DNA from: a virus
DNA: 25,686 bases
Reading direction: 5' to 3' (one strand)
Virus record (IMG/VR): IMGVR_UViG_3300042456_000433
Location: 1 to 25,686 of that record
The position numbers and the translations under genes were made by a program. The notes under the pieces were generated by a model. It was not told where the DNA came from, did no database searches, and saw only the letters and a list, made by a program, of their open reading frames with translations. How positions within the stretch are numbered: position 1 is the first letter of the stretch; every line of letters starts with the position of its first letter. This document shows, in pieces, positions 14,514 through 22,653 of this stretch.

Positions 14514-15127
14514 GCGAAGCCTTTTTTGCGCTTGTAGCGGTCTATGATTTTGATGGCGTCCCGGTTGAAACGCTCCACCGCCATGTCGCCCTTGTTGTCC
14601 AGCACCTCTTGATAGATGTTGTGACCGGCAAAGCCTGGGTGCTTAATCTGCTTGATGCGGTGGATGTATCCCGTTTCTGCATTCCGCACCATAAAGCCGC
14701 CTTTTCCTGTGCTCCGCGTGCCTATGATTCCGCCACGTCTCGCCTTGCCAATACCGCCCGTGCGGACTTCGGGCTTGCTTCCCTTTTGGATGAGGTGGTT
14801 GTACTTAACTGGCGCGAAGGTGGTAGGCGATGCAGAATCCATGAACGTGCTGACGGGCCTCACGCTGAAACGCTTGTTGGCCGTCTTCAGCACCACATAG
14901 GGTGAGTAGCGCTTGACGTTACCGCGCACGACGTGCTGCGACTTCGACCACGAGCCGGAGCCGCCGAGCTGCTTGCCGAGGCGTTTGGCCTCGTTGCGCA
15001 TGACGGAGGCCGCATTCACTTGGGCCGTAGCTACGGCGCCGCTCTTCAGCTCCAGCGGCAGCTCCTTGAGCGCCTGCTCGATGGCTTTGATGCTGGCCGC
15101 ATCCACGCGCACGTTGAAGCCCGCCAT
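14510..15127 (-). CDS. HK97 gp10-like head-tail / tail protein, 205 aa
   Basis: The true start is MAGFNVRVDAASIKAIEQAL at 15127; the open frame reaches 15793 but the upstream part lies out of frame inside two other genes. The N-terminal helix with E-Q-A-L-x-x-L-P, the segment VNAASVMRNEAKRLG, and the basic body (GNVKRYSPYVVLK, GKGGFMVRN, KQIKHPGFAGHN) follow the HK97 gp10 family, proteins needed to complete the tail and join it to the head. It ends with a lysine/arginine-rich helix (AIKIIDRYKRKKG). It shares one base with the head closure gene. Confidence 0.85.
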   Translation of the reverse strand: MAGFNVRVDAASIKAIEQALKELPLELKSGAVATAQVNAASVMRNEAKRLGKQLGGSGSWSKSQHVVRGNVKRYSPYVVLKTANKRFSVRPVSTFMDSASPTTFAPVKYNHLIQKGSKPEVRTGGIGKARRGGIIGTRSTGKGGFMVRNAETGYIHRIKQIKHPGFAGHNIYQEVLDNKGDMAVERFNRDAIKIIDRYKRKKGFA

Positions 15128-15441
15128 CAGTTCCGAAGCTCGGTAAAGACGCGCAGACCTTCGCGGCGCCCAATCTCCTCCACGCCTACGATATAGTAGT
15201 ACTGGCTGTTGTACAGGATGCGCATGGTGGAGTTCACCGTCGAACGGTAGCGCATGGTCCACTGCGTACGGGTGAGGGCCGTCTGGCGGTCCACCTCCAC
15301 CACCTCGCCAGAGCCACGATCGAGCTTCTCGGCCCATACGGTCGCCAGCGTCGTCCACGTGACCACGTCGTAGTTCCAGTCGTCTTTGGTCACCGTCGGC
15401 TGCTCGATGACGATGCGCCGGTCCATCTTGCCGATTCTCAT
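15127..15441 (-). CDS. Head closure protein (SPP1 gp16-like adaptor), 104 aa
   Basis: The start MRIGKMDRRIVIEQPTVTKD is typical of the phage head-tail joining family, followed by WTTLATVWAEKLDRGSGEV and the TALTRTQWTMRYRSTV and RILYNSQYYYIVGVEEIG segments. The protein seals the portal after DNA packaging. The ATG at 15441 overlaps the connector stop as ATGA. A longer frame to 15546 is in-frame sequence over the previous gene and is rejected on overlap. Confidence 0.88.
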   Translation of the reverse strand: MRIGKMDRRIVIEQPTVTKDDWNYDVVTWTTLATVWAEKLDRGSGEVVEVDRQTALTRTQWTMRYRSTVNSTMRILYNSQYYYIVGVEEIGRREGLRVFTELRN

Positions 15442-15995
15442 GCGTAGACGCGGTAGGTGGACAGCAGTGCCTGCACGCCCATGGGTAACTCGGTCGCGAT
15501 GGTGCCAGTGATGACCTGTTGCCGGTTCTCGTAGTAGTGACCGCACAGCAGGCGCATAGCCTGCAGGATAGGGCCGGGCACGGTGCTGTGCCCTGCCGTC
15601 GTGTTGATGATGACTTGGTTGTAGCGCTCAAGGAATACGGCCGGAGGCGCGTCGAAGGCGATGCGCTGGGGCGATCCCACGAGGTCGGCATACCAGCGTG
15701 CGGTCGACAGTGTCTGCAGGACGTTGTCCACGTCGTAGAACTGCACCGACGAGATGGCCGTGACCGGTCCGGCCGGGAACTGGTTGTCCTCAAAGGAGTC
15801 CATGTAGAACGTCACCGTGCCCGAACCGAACAGGCGGCCCGTGTATTCCTCGCACGCCTGGCGCGCTGAGGTGAGCAGGAAGCCGAGCGTCGTGTCGTCA
15901 TCGTTGCCGTCCACCCGAAGATAGTTCTTGAGGTTGGTGAGGCTGATGAAGTTGGTGTCGGTAGGTTCCGCCGCGCGGCTGTGTCGCATAGTCAT
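15438..15995 (-). CDS. Head-tail connector (HK97 gp6-like), 185 aa
   Basis: Residues 17-60 have the adaptor pattern (FISLTNLKNYLRVDGNDDDT, then FLLTSARQACEEYTGRLF). They are followed by a beta segment (FYMDSFEDNQFPAGPVTAIS), GHSTVPGPILQAMRLLCGHY and the usual final ALLSTYRVY. This protein binds under the portal and receives the head closure protein. It lies just after the terminator at 16033-16001, so its own transcript depends on read-through or on a weak nearby promoter. Confidence 0.88.
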   Translation of the reverse strand: MTMRHSRAAEPTDTNFISLTNLKNYLRVDGNDDDTTLGFLLTSARQACEEYTGRLFGSGTVTFYMDSFEDNQFPAGPVTAISSVQFYDVDNVLQTLSTARWYADLVGSPQRIAFDAPPAVFLERYNQVIINTTAGHSTVPGPILQAMRLLCGHYYENRQQVITGTIATELPMGVQALLSTYRVYA

Positions 15996-16000
15996 AGGTC

Positions 16001-16033
16001 AAAAGTAAGAAAGCCCGGGGGAGTGCCCCGGGC
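16001..16033 (-). terminator. Terminator or attenuator after the capsid gene
   Basis: On the minus strand a perfect 8-bp GC stem (GCCCGGGG at 16033-16026 with CCCCGGGC at 16020-16013) closes a 5-base loop and is followed by TTTCTTACTTTT. This is the form of an intrinsic terminator. It lies 29 bases after the protease-capsid stop and 18 bases before the connector gene, inside an operon, so it may act as a partial terminator that raises capsid mRNA relative to tail genes. Confidence 0.8.
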
Positions 16034-16061
16034 CTTCTCTATGGTGTCAGCTCTGCAAGGA

Positions 16062-17360
16062 TTACGCGCCCACCGTGAACCGGACGTCGCCCGTGTGTGC
16101 GAAGTCGGCGTCGGCGTACATGTTGAGGATGAGGCGGGTGATGCCCGTCGCAGCCAAGGTGTACGGGTCGATAACGAGGTCGGCTGCTCCGCCGCCCCAG
16201 TATGCCACGTAGCAGTTCTCCATGTTCGCGATAACAATCGGAACGAGGTCGGCTTCGTTGCTGATAGTCGTCGATGCCGTGGTGTTGGCGTACACCTCGG
16301 AGTAGATGTCGTACGACGCGTCCGTGATGAGGCCAGCAGCTGCGAGCGACGTGCCGTATGCCTGGTAGCCAAAGATGGCGTTGTCCTGCATGATGGGGAT
16401 AGCGCCACCGGAAACCGTCGGGGTGTAGCGTGCCGTAGCGAGCAAGCCGTGCGACGTGATGAACGCCGTGCTGTTCGTCAAGGCGTTGGCGTTGCCGAGG
16501 GCTCCGATGAGGCCCGATGCCACCTGCGAGGTCAAGCCCGCGACGTTAGCGGCTGCCGTTTCGTTACGCTTCACGAACGTAGAAGCAGCAGCGGCGATGA
16601 CCTTGGTCAGGAACATCTCGTCCACCTGCGCAGCAGATGCCCGTGCGAATTGGCGCTGAACCGTAGCGTCGATGCTTTGGTTCATAGCTGCGAGCAACTC
16701 GTTGGTGATGTCGATACGCGAAGCCACACGCTGCGGAGAGAGCTGGCGCGCTGCGATAGCTGCTGCACCCGTTGCCGAAGCCGTTTCGTTGATGATGTCC
16801 GTGCCGTCGTTGAGGGATGGCAGGTTGATGTTTCCAGCGAGGCCGCGCAGGACGTTGGCGCCTGCCTGCTCGAGGATAGGGGTGGGGACGAGCGCCTCGA
16901 GGACGTTCGTGTTGGACTGTCCGGGGACGTTCGTGCCGCCGATGGTCGACGTGTTCCGGAGGATGAAGCCCGGGATCTGGGCCAAGCCGCGGACGCCTAC
17001 GCCTGCGTTCTTCAGGTCGGACGCTGCCTGCTGGCTCATCTCCGCCTCGAGGCCGGTCAAGCGGCCGGTCATCGATTCGCGGACGAGCTTGCTGATGGAG
17101 TAGCGCTGCTGGATTTTCTCCTGCTCGAGCACCTCCGGCTGCGGGGTTGCAGCAGAGAAGGCAGCACGCAATACCTGCGCCTCGGTCTTCTCGGCGCGCT
17201 CAATTTTCGCGTCGAGAGCCTCGATTTCGGTGTGCAGGTTGTCTACGGCCGTCTCTTCGGTTTCGTTGAATGACCGCTGCATCAGCTCGGCCGATTCGGT
17301 CAAGCTCTTCAGCTGGTTCAGCTTGGAGGCGCGCAGCGCCTTCATGTCGTTGAGGTTCAT
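16062..17360 (-). other. Possible internally started major capsid product, 432 aa
   Basis: Met356 of the fusion (ATG 17360-17358) begins MNLNDMKALRASKLNQLKSL, which is how stand-alone HK97-type capsid proteins usually start. A separate start here would yield scaffold plus capsid without the protease, giving the usual excess of capsid. A TACCTTTG resembling a Bacteroidota -7 box lies at 17394-17387, but there is no matching TTTG upstream, so internal transcription is only a weak possibility. No Shine-Dalgarno sequence is present. Confidence 0.4.
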
Positions 17361-18425
17361 GTATGGAAGGGTAAAGGGTTTCAGGTCAAAGGTAGTATTT
17401 GCCGAGATATTGATATGTCGGCTTTGGTTTTCCTCGAGGTCGTCATCCGGGCTGTCGTCCGGCATGTCGTTGGGCATGTCGTTAGGCATGTCTTCGGAGA
17501 CCTCCTCGGTGTAGTCGTCAATCATCGCCTTGATGTCGTCGAGCGATTCGATGATGTCGTCGAGCAGGTCTTCGGTCTTCTCGTCGCGCTCCTCGACTTC
17601 CGTCGGCAGGGAGTTGACGCCGCGTGCCGCCATGCGTGCGGCGACGGTGGTGGTGGGTGAGGCCGGGTACGTCACCGGGCTGACGTCGTACAGCTGGCCT
17701 ACGCGGGTGATGGTCCGCATGCTGCGGTCTTTGCTCCACTCGTCCTCATCGATAGTGAAGGCGAAGCTCGACTGCGTGATGTCGCCGCGCTTGATGAGCT
17801 TGTACAGGTCGCGCCCTTCGCTGGTGTCGGCAAGCATAGCACGGTAGTGCAGGCCGCGCGCGTCGATGGTCAGCTCGAGGGTGCCGTTCGTGGTCCGCGC
17901 CAGCGGGACGCCGGCGTGGTTGATGAGCAGCCGGACGTCGTCCTCGGTGCGCCCGTCGAAGGCGCCGGGAGCTACACGCTCCTGGAAGTAGCCCAGGTCG
18001 TAGCTGTCCCCGAAGACGGAGGCGTAGCCGCTGATGATCATATCCTCTGAAGCCCGCACCTCCATGGTACGCACCTCGACGTTCGGGCCGTAGATGTTCC
18101 GCAGCTCTTGCTCGCGGTCGTTGTTGTTCTCTTGCATCTCTTCGACTTTTTTGGTCGCCCACGTGAGGCCCGCGTCGCCACCCCACAGCAGGTAGCTGAT
18201 GGTGCCGCAGGCCTCCGTGTCGTCCGGATTGTAGTATGTCCTGGCGCGGGACAGGAAGCTGTACATGCGGACCGTCCGCTCGTGGCTGATGGTCTCGCGG
18301 TTGGAAAGTATGCGGGCCGTCTCTTTCCCCACCGGCGTGGCGCAGCGTCCGTTCACGGCGTCGTTGAGTTCGATGCCGCGCCGTGCGTTGTCCGTCACTG
18401 CCTGTGGGTAGTCGTTATACGGCAT
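16062..18425 (-). CDS. Prohead protease-scaffold-major capsid fusion, 787 aa
   Basis: Four parts are visible in one frame. Residues 1-97 are a small domain (CATPVGKETARILSNRE, SYLLWGGDAGLTWA) found in front of some phage proteases. Residues 115-265 are an S78-type prohead protease (SGYASVFGDSYDLGYFQERV, LLINHAGVPLART, QSSFAF) with H170 and S219/S220 as likely catalytic residues. Residues 275-335 are an acidic repeat (NDMPNDMPDDSPDDD), then 356-430 is a coiled-coil scaffold (delta) segment. The rest, about 460-787, is the HK97-fold capsid. HK97-like phages usually have protease and capsid as separate genes. It overlaps the portal gene by 11 bases. Confidence 0.92.
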   Translation of the reverse strand: MPYNDYPQAVTDNARRGIELNDAVNGRCATPVGKETARILSNRETISHERTVRMYSFLSRARTYYNPDDTEACGTISYLLWGGDAGLTWATKKVEEMQENNNDREQELRNIYGPNVEVRTMEVRASEDMIISGYASVFGDSYDLGYFQERVAPGAFDGRTEDDVRLLINHAGVPLARTTNGTLELTIDARGLHYRAMLADTSEGRDLYKLIKRGDITQSSFAFTIDEDEWSKDRSMRTITRVGQLYDVSPVTYPASPTTTVAARMAARGVNSLPTEVEERDEKTEDLLDDIIESLDDIKAMIDDYTEEVSEDMPNDMPNDMPDDSPDDDLEENQSRHINISANTTFDLKPFTLPYMNLNDMKALRASKLNQLKSLTESAELMQRSFNETEETAVDNLHTEIEALDAKIERAEKTEAQVLRAAFSAATPQPEVLEQEKIQQRYSISKLVRESMTGRLTGLEAEMSQQAASDLKNAGVGVRGLAQIPGFILRNTSTIGGTNVPGQSNTNVLEALVPTPILEQAGANVLRGLAGNINLPSLNDGTDIINETASATGAAAIAARQLSPQRVASRIDITNELLAAMNQSIDATVQRQFARASAAQVDEMFLTKVIAAAASTFVKRNETAAANVAGLTSQVASGLIGALGNANALTNSTAFITSHGLLATARYTPTVSGGAIPIMQDNAIFGYQAYGTSLAAAGLITDASYDIYSEVYANTTASTTISNEADLVPIVIANMENCYVAYWGGGAADLVIDPYTLAATGITRLILNMYADADFAHTGDVRFTVGA

Positions 18426-19605
18426 CGCTGCTGATTTTCGTGCTGTAGTCCGACATGCTGCTCAAGTCGAGCTGGTTCACCTGCACCAGGTGGATGTCGC
18501 CCTTGGCGCCGATGGTGTTGTAGTCCTCCATCGTGCGCACCTCGTTGATGGTAAAGACGCCGTCGGTCAGCATTTGGTGGTAGTAGTCGCTGCGCGCTTT
18601 CGTGTCGCCGCGCAGCAGGTCCTGCATGTTGAACTTGGCAAAGTAGTCCTCCCGCTCAAACTCGGGGATGAGCTTGAGGTTGACCTCCTGCTCGATGCGC
18701 GTGGCCCATGGCACAACGGTGTGCCGTGCGAAGTTGCGGCCCTGCTCTTCGGTATTGCTGAAGGTCGTCTGCGTGGCAACTCCTACGATATACGGCGGGA
18801 CGCCCATGATCGTGCAGATGGTCTCGTCGCTGTAGCGCCGGGTCTGTAGGAACTGCGCCTGCTCGGGAGGCAGTGAGATTTGCTGGTACTTGAATCCAAA
18901 CGGCAGCACCTTGACGCCGATGCCGCCGGTCTGCCACGACCGCCGCACCGCGTCCATCTGCTCGTTCTTGATGGGGTTGTCGGTAGACAGGATGCCGAGC
19001 ATCGAACCGTCCGAGCCGAAGAAATCGGCGCCGTAGTTCTCGGCCGCCTTGGCGATGCCGATGTTCTCCTGGTGCAGCTCGATGGGTGACTTTCCGTTGA
19101 GGCAGCTGACGGCCAGCACGTCCTCGTAGCGCAGGTCGCCCAGCTCCGCGTGACGCACGAACAGCATGCCGTTCATGTTCATCAGCGTGCAGTCGTTCGT
19201 GTGCAGGATGTGAAGGTCGGTCGGCCGTCCGTCGAAGGTGTTGCGCTTGATGTGCGCGAAGGCTCGGCCGTACACCATGGCCATCGCGGTGATGCTCTCC
19301 CAGAACTCGTAGGGCGTCTGGTAGTCGTTCGGCCGTACCGCGCACAGCTGGTGGGCCGGGTGATTGTACGCCAACCGGCGGCCGGTGTCGATACGCTCGA
19401 GCACGTTGAGATTCATGTAGCCCAGCGTCTGCGAGATAGCACGGACGCAGGCGTACACGGTGGCCACCGTCATGGCGTTCTCTTTCCCTACCATAGCGCC
19501 AGAGCGGGTGCGCATGGTGTAGGCCGTAGAGTTCCAGAACTCGTTATTGCCGGTATAGCCAACGCGAGCACGCCGCTGGAAGAGGGATAGGATTCTCTCG
19601 AACAT
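18415..19605 (-). CDS. Portal protein (HK97 family), 396 aa
   Basis: The protein forms the ring at the packaging vertex. The N-terminal part (FERILSLFQRRARVG, then ENAMTVATVYACVRAISQTL) and the block HQLCAVRPNDYQTPYEFWES with MAMVYGRAFAHIKRN are the usual HK97 portal blocks, followed by FLQTRRYSDETICTIMGVPP and the TTFSNTEEQGRNFARHTV stretch. Its length of 396 residues is normal. It starts 31 bases after the large terminase stop and overlaps the protease-capsid ATG by 11 bases. Confidence 0.93.
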   Translation of the reverse strand: MFERILSLFQRRARVGYTGNNEFWNSTAYTMRTRSGAMVGKENAMTVATVYACVRAISQTLGYMNLNVLERIDTGRRLAYNHPAHQLCAVRPNDYQTPYEFWESITAMAMVYGRAFAHIKRNTFDGRPTDLHILHTNDCTLMNMNGMLFVRHAELGDLRYEDVLAVSCLNGKSPIELHQENIGIAKAAENYGADFFGSDGSMLGILSTDNPIKNEQMDAVRRSWQTGGIGVKVLPFGFKYQQISLPPEQAQFLQTRRYSDETICTIMGVPPYIVGVATQTTFSNTEEQGRNFARHTVVPWATRIEQEVNLKLIPEFEREDYFAKFNMQDLLRGDTKARSDYYHQMLTDGVFTINEVRTMEDYNTIGAKGDIHLVQVNQLDLSSMSDYSTKISSDAV

Positions 19606-19636
19606 TGCGCCGAAGGTACGCTATAGGAAAAATTCC

Positions 19637-21196
19637 CTACAGCGTGACCACCTCGTAGATGACGTCGTCGTCGTCGCTGTTCAGCTTGCAGCCAAAGGCC
19701 ATGATGGAAGCCACCACCCCGTCGACCATCTGCCCGTATTTCGTGCGCCCTTTGGTCACCTTGATGTTGTCGGCAGCGTCGCGGTCCAGCTTCACGCAGC
19801 CCATCTGCCAGCGCAGACAGGCGTTGCCGCCGTGGATGACGGTGCCCTTCACCACCTCCATCTCAAACATCTTCGTGGGCATGCTGATGTCAAGGAAGCC
19901 CTGCCCCATCGGCTGCATGTCGATGCCCGCGTCGATTAGCTCCGGCACGATGTACGTGGAGAAGCGTCGGTCGTATGCCACGGCTGTGATGTTGTAGGTC
20001 TCTGCGGCGCGGATGATGTGGTCGCGGACGGTGCGGAAGTCGGTGACGTTGCCTGGCGTGATGGACAGGTCGCCGTCGCGCTGGAAGCGCAGGTAGTCCA
20101 CGCCTTCACTCTTGCGCATCTTCGTCCGCTCCTCGTTGACGAACTGGTGCACTTTGAGGTAGTGCACCTGCACCACCTCGTCCCAAAAGAGCAGGGCAAA
20201 CGCGGTGAGGTCGCGGGTGGAGGCAAGGTCGAGGCCTCCCCAGCAGGGCAGCTTCTTGAGGTAGTTGTCGTCCGGCAGGGCTTGCGCTCCTCGCATGAAC
20301 TCGTGGTCTGTGATCCACGCGACGTCGCTGCCGGTCCAGATGTTGAGGTGCAGGCGCAGGAACGTGTTGAGCACCGCCGGATTTGACTTGCACTTGGCTA
20401 CCTCCTGCTCGAAATATTCCTTGCGGCAGATGGAGCCATAGCCGGGGTTCGCCTTCTTCCACGTCGCCTCCTGCGTCCAGTCGTCCTCCTTGGCCGCGCG
20501 GTACAGCACCGGCAGGAACGTCGGGTCGTCCACCTCGCCGTTGAGGACGCGCTCGGCGTAGTCGTGCACCTCGTAGCAGATGGAGTTGGTGTCGTAGCCC
20601 GCCGTCGTGAGCATGAGGATAAGCGGTTGCTGGCGTGCTGCTACCGACGTAGTGAGGACGTCGTACAGCTCGCGGTCCTTCTGCGTGTGCAGCTCGTCGA
20701 AGAGGACGGCCGAGCAGTTGAAGCCGTGCTTTGTCCGAGCCTCCGCGCTGATGGATTTGTAGAACGAGTTCTTGTAGTAGATGGCGTGCTGGAGCGTCTT
20801 GCAGCGGGAAGCCAGGCTCTTGTTTTGCCCGACCATCGCGGCGGCGATGTCGTACACGATGCGCGCCTGGTTGCGGTCGCCGGCCGCGCTAATGATTTCG
20901 GCCCCGGCCTCCTGCTCCGCCACGAGCAGGTAGAGGGCGATGGCCGCGGTGAGGTTGGACTTGCCGTTCTTTCGCGGGATCTCGATGTAGCATGTGCGGT
21001 ACTTGCGCATGCCGTCGGCACGCTTCCATCCGAACAGCGGCCGGATGATGTCGTCCTTCTGCCAGTCCTCGAGCAGGAACGGCCCCTGGTGGCCCTTCAC
21101 GTGCGAGCAGAACTGCTCGATAAAGTTCACCACTCGGTCGGCCGCCTCCGCGTCGTACCAGTAGCCGGGGTCAGCCGAGGAACTTGTCGAGCTCAT
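19637..21196 (-). CDS. terL: Terminase large subunit, 519 aa
   Basis: The ATPase part has Walker A-like PRKNGKSN (residues 74-81) and Walker B-like AVLFDE (163-168). The nuclease part has D323 (GGLDLAST), D409 (VAYDRRF) and D492 (QMVDGVVASIMA), the three acidic residues expected for the RNase H-like fold. The sequence between (GQGFLDISMPTKMFEMEVV and GGNACLRWQMGC) is typical of HK97-type terminases of the P27-partnered group. It cuts and pumps DNA into the prohead. It overlaps the small subunit by 26 bases. Confidence 0.95.
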   Translation of the reverse strand: MSSTSSSADPGYWYDAEAADRVVNFIEQFCSHVKGHQGPFLLEDWQKDDIIRPLFGWKRADGMRKYRTCYIEIPRKNGKSNLTAAIALYLLVAEQEAGAEIISAAGDRNQARIVYDIAAAMVGQNKSLASRCKTLQHAIYYKNSFYKSISAEARTKHGFNCSAVLFDELHTQKDRELYDVLTTSVAARQQPLILMLTTAGYDTNSICYEVHDYAERVLNGEVDDPTFLPVLYRAAKEDDWTQEATWKKANPGYGSICRKEYFEQEVAKCKSNPAVLNTFLRLHLNIWTGSDVAWITDHEFMRGAQALPDDNYLKKLPCWGGLDLASTRDLTAFALLFWDEVVQVHYLKVHQFVNEERTKMRKSEGVDYLRFQRDGDLSITPGNVTDFRTVRDHIIRAAETYNITAVAYDRRFSTYIVPELIDAGIDMQPMGQGFLDISMPTKMFEMEVVKGTVIHGGNACLRWQMGCVKLDRDAADNIKVTKGRTKYGQMVDGVVASIMAFGCKLNSDDDDVIYEVVTL

Positions 21197-21497
21197 CCTC
21201 TTCCATCTCCTGGTTCATGCTGCCTTCTAAGGACCGCACGATGGAGGTCTTCCGCTGGCGGTTGTCGCGCAGCTGCTGCCACTCCGGCCTGCTCCTCATG
21301 TACTGGTCGCCGCTCTTGCCGGTCACCGTGTAGGTGGTGCCGTACTTGCTGATGAACGACTGCAGCATCTCCTCCTCCACCTCCACGCAGGCGAGCGTGT
21401 AGATGAGCGAGCGGATGCCAGGCGTGATAATCCCGCGCCGATGGTAGTCAGCGCATAAACGGTCGTATCGCTCGCGGATGTCGGGGTGCATTTCCAT
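21171..21497 (-). CDS. terS: Terminase small subunit (P27 family type), 108 aa
   Basis: The protein is helical: HPDIRERYDRLCADYHRRG, then GIRSLIYTLACVEVEEEML, KYGTTYTVTGKSGDQYMRSR with the P-E-W segment near residue 71, and an acidic C-terminal tail EEDELDKFLG. That order (helices around a G-T-T-Y-T turn before P-E-W) is the P27 small terminase pattern. The gene sits right before the large subunit. It should bind the packaging site, and the 177-bp gap upstream is the obvious candidate. Confidence 0.85.
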   Translation of the reverse strand: MEMHPDIRERYDRLCADYHRRGIITPGIRSLIYTLACVEVEEEMLQSFISKYGTTYTVTGKSGDQYMRSRPEWQQLRDNRQRKTSIVRSLEGSMNQEMEEDELDKFLG

Positions 21498-21674
21498 GGT
21501 TTTTCTGTTGATGTTTTGTATTTATCCCAAAAGGTTTTTAATCTCATTGACGTACAGTCAACTGCGCGCTCAAAGTAAAACCGCGCAAACACTGAGGGAC
21601 CCCCCTACCCCCCTGAAAATATCTATATTGAAAGGCCTTTTGTACTTGCATTTAATTAGCAGTGTTCAATAGTA
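21498..21674 (-). other. 177-bp gap between HNH and small terminase; possible packaging (cos/pac) site
   Basis: No gene fits here. On the minus strand it holds two runs of six G separated by TA (21613-21608 and 21605-21600), flanked by CAG and TCCC. It also has an inverted repeat TTGAC-5-GTCAA (21547-21561), TGCGCG with CGCGCA (21563-21568, 21582-21587), and an A-rich leader before the small terminase ATG. HNH nuclease genes next to small terminase commonly flank cos sites. The G runs are the oddest element. I see no strong promoter of the TAnnTTTG form. Confidence 0.5.
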
Positions 21675-21953
21675 TTATTCCTTGTCGCTTGTCGCCCGCT
21701 TCTTGTTGTGGCACACCTCGCACAGCGGCTGGTGGTTGGCCACACGCCAGAACCACTGGGGTTTGGACTTGGCCGGGATGATGTGGTCGACGACTGTGGC
21801 GGGCCGCTCGCACACGGCGCACAGCGGGTTCATCTTCAGGAACCAAATGCGGTACTTCACCCACTTCCAGGTCTTGTACTGCCACTCGACGTGCTCGGCG
21901 CCGGGTATCTTTGCGTGCCACTTGGGTGGCTTGCCGTCGGGGACGTTAGGCAT
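21675..21953 (-). CDS. HNH endonuclease, 92 aa
   Basis: The protein has an HNH nuclease core: CAVC (45-48), the catalytic pair DH at 56-57, N73-H74, and CEVCHNKK (78-85) with a paired zinc-binding cysteine set. N-terminal residues 20-42 are aromatic and basic and may contact DNA. HNH proteins placed just before the small terminase are needed, in several phages, for cos cutting together with the terminase. It overlaps the glycosyltransferase gene by 8 bases, so it is part of the same transcript. Confidence 0.92.
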   Translation of the reverse strand: MPNVPDGKPPKWHAKIPGAEHVEWQYKTWKWVKYRIWFLKMNPLCAVCERPATVVDHIIPAKSKPQWFWRVANHQPLCEVCHNKKRATSDKE

Positions 21954-22653
21954 GGGAGAAGTAGTGGGCGGCTGCTGCGTCGCGCTTGCGCCGTTGGTCT
22001 TGCGAGGCGTGTAGAGCTTCGAGTCCTTCCTTGAGGTTGGTGATGCGACTCATGAGCATGGCAGGTATCACCTTGTTCTCGAGCATGGCGCTGACGCATA
22101 TGTCGTCGCATGTGTCGTTGTAGTCATCGAGGGCACGTGGCATGAGGCTGATGTGCTCCGGTCGCAGGAAGAAGAAGCGGCCCTTGACGATGTCCGTCTT
22201 GGCGTCTGTGTGGCTGGCTGGGTGGTGCATGCTGCGCCAGTACGATCGGCCGGGCAGCAGGCAGACGCCGTTGATGCCGAGGGCCTGCACGGCTGGGTTC
22301 TCGTCCATGTACTGCTCGCAGTCGGAGATGACGTCCTCATCTACGAACGTCAGGTCGTCGTCCATGATGAGGATGTACTGTGTGTTTGTGTAGCAAATCT
22401 CCATCCACCGCTGCCAGCACTTGCGCTCGTTGGTATAGCGCACGATGCGGTGTGCTATGCCTTCGTAGCGATGTCGGCTGTCCGAGGCGTTATCGACCAC
22501 CAGTATCTCGGGGTTGGCGCTTTGTCGTGAGCAGTCCTCGGTAATCTTCTGCAGCTGCGACGACCGCCTCCAGTTGGTGTAAATGACGGTGGTGCGCGCT
22601 TGCGGCCTGTCTCTGTCTTTGGGGTGCTCGAAGTGGTGGCCGTTGTGGTTCAT
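21946..22653 (-). CDS. Glycosyltransferase family 2, 235 aa
   Basis: A GT-A, family-2-like glycosyltransferase. The nucleotide-sugar site is visible in TTVIYTNWRRS (21-31) and ILVVDNASD (50-58), the metal motif in ILIMDDDL (94-101, DDD at 98-100), and the acceptor-side block TDIVKGRFFFLRPEHISLMP with CDDICVSAML (182-191). The first 20 residues are polar and probably not part of the fold. The ATG overlaps the methyltransferase stop as ATGA, so the two enzymes are made together. The sugar donor and target cannot be told. Confidence 0.85.
   Translation of the reverse strand: MNHNGHHFEHPKDRDRPQARTTVIYTNWRRSSQLQKITEDCSRQSANPEILVVDNASDSRHRYEGIAHRIVRYTNERKCWQRWMEICYTNTQYILIMDDDLTFVDEDVISDCEQYMDENPAVQALGINGVCLLPGRSYWRSMHHPASHTDAKTDIVKGRFFFLRPEHISLMPRALDDYNDTCDDICVSAMLENKVIPAMLMSRITNLKEGLEALHASQDQRRKRDAAAAHYFSHA

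Noticed and set aside
14510-15793. 427-codon version of the gp10-like gene
   Set aside because: The upstream 222 codons lie out of frame over head closure and connector genes. The real start MAGFNVRVD at 15127 overlaps the previous stop by one base.
16000-16007. TACTTTTG as a promoter -7 box before the connector gene
   Set aside because: There is no TTTG at the right distance upstream; the sequence is part of the T tract of the terminator.
15981-17273. Long open frame of 430 codons on the plus strand
   Set aside because: It is antisense to the capsid gene. The minus strand frame codes a clear HK97 capsid; the plus frame has skewed composition and no recognisable motif.
17430-17500. Short repeat GGCATGTCGTT as a regulatory element
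   Set aside because: It encodes the NDMP repeats of the acidic linker and follows codon period, so a protein repeat is enough to explain it.
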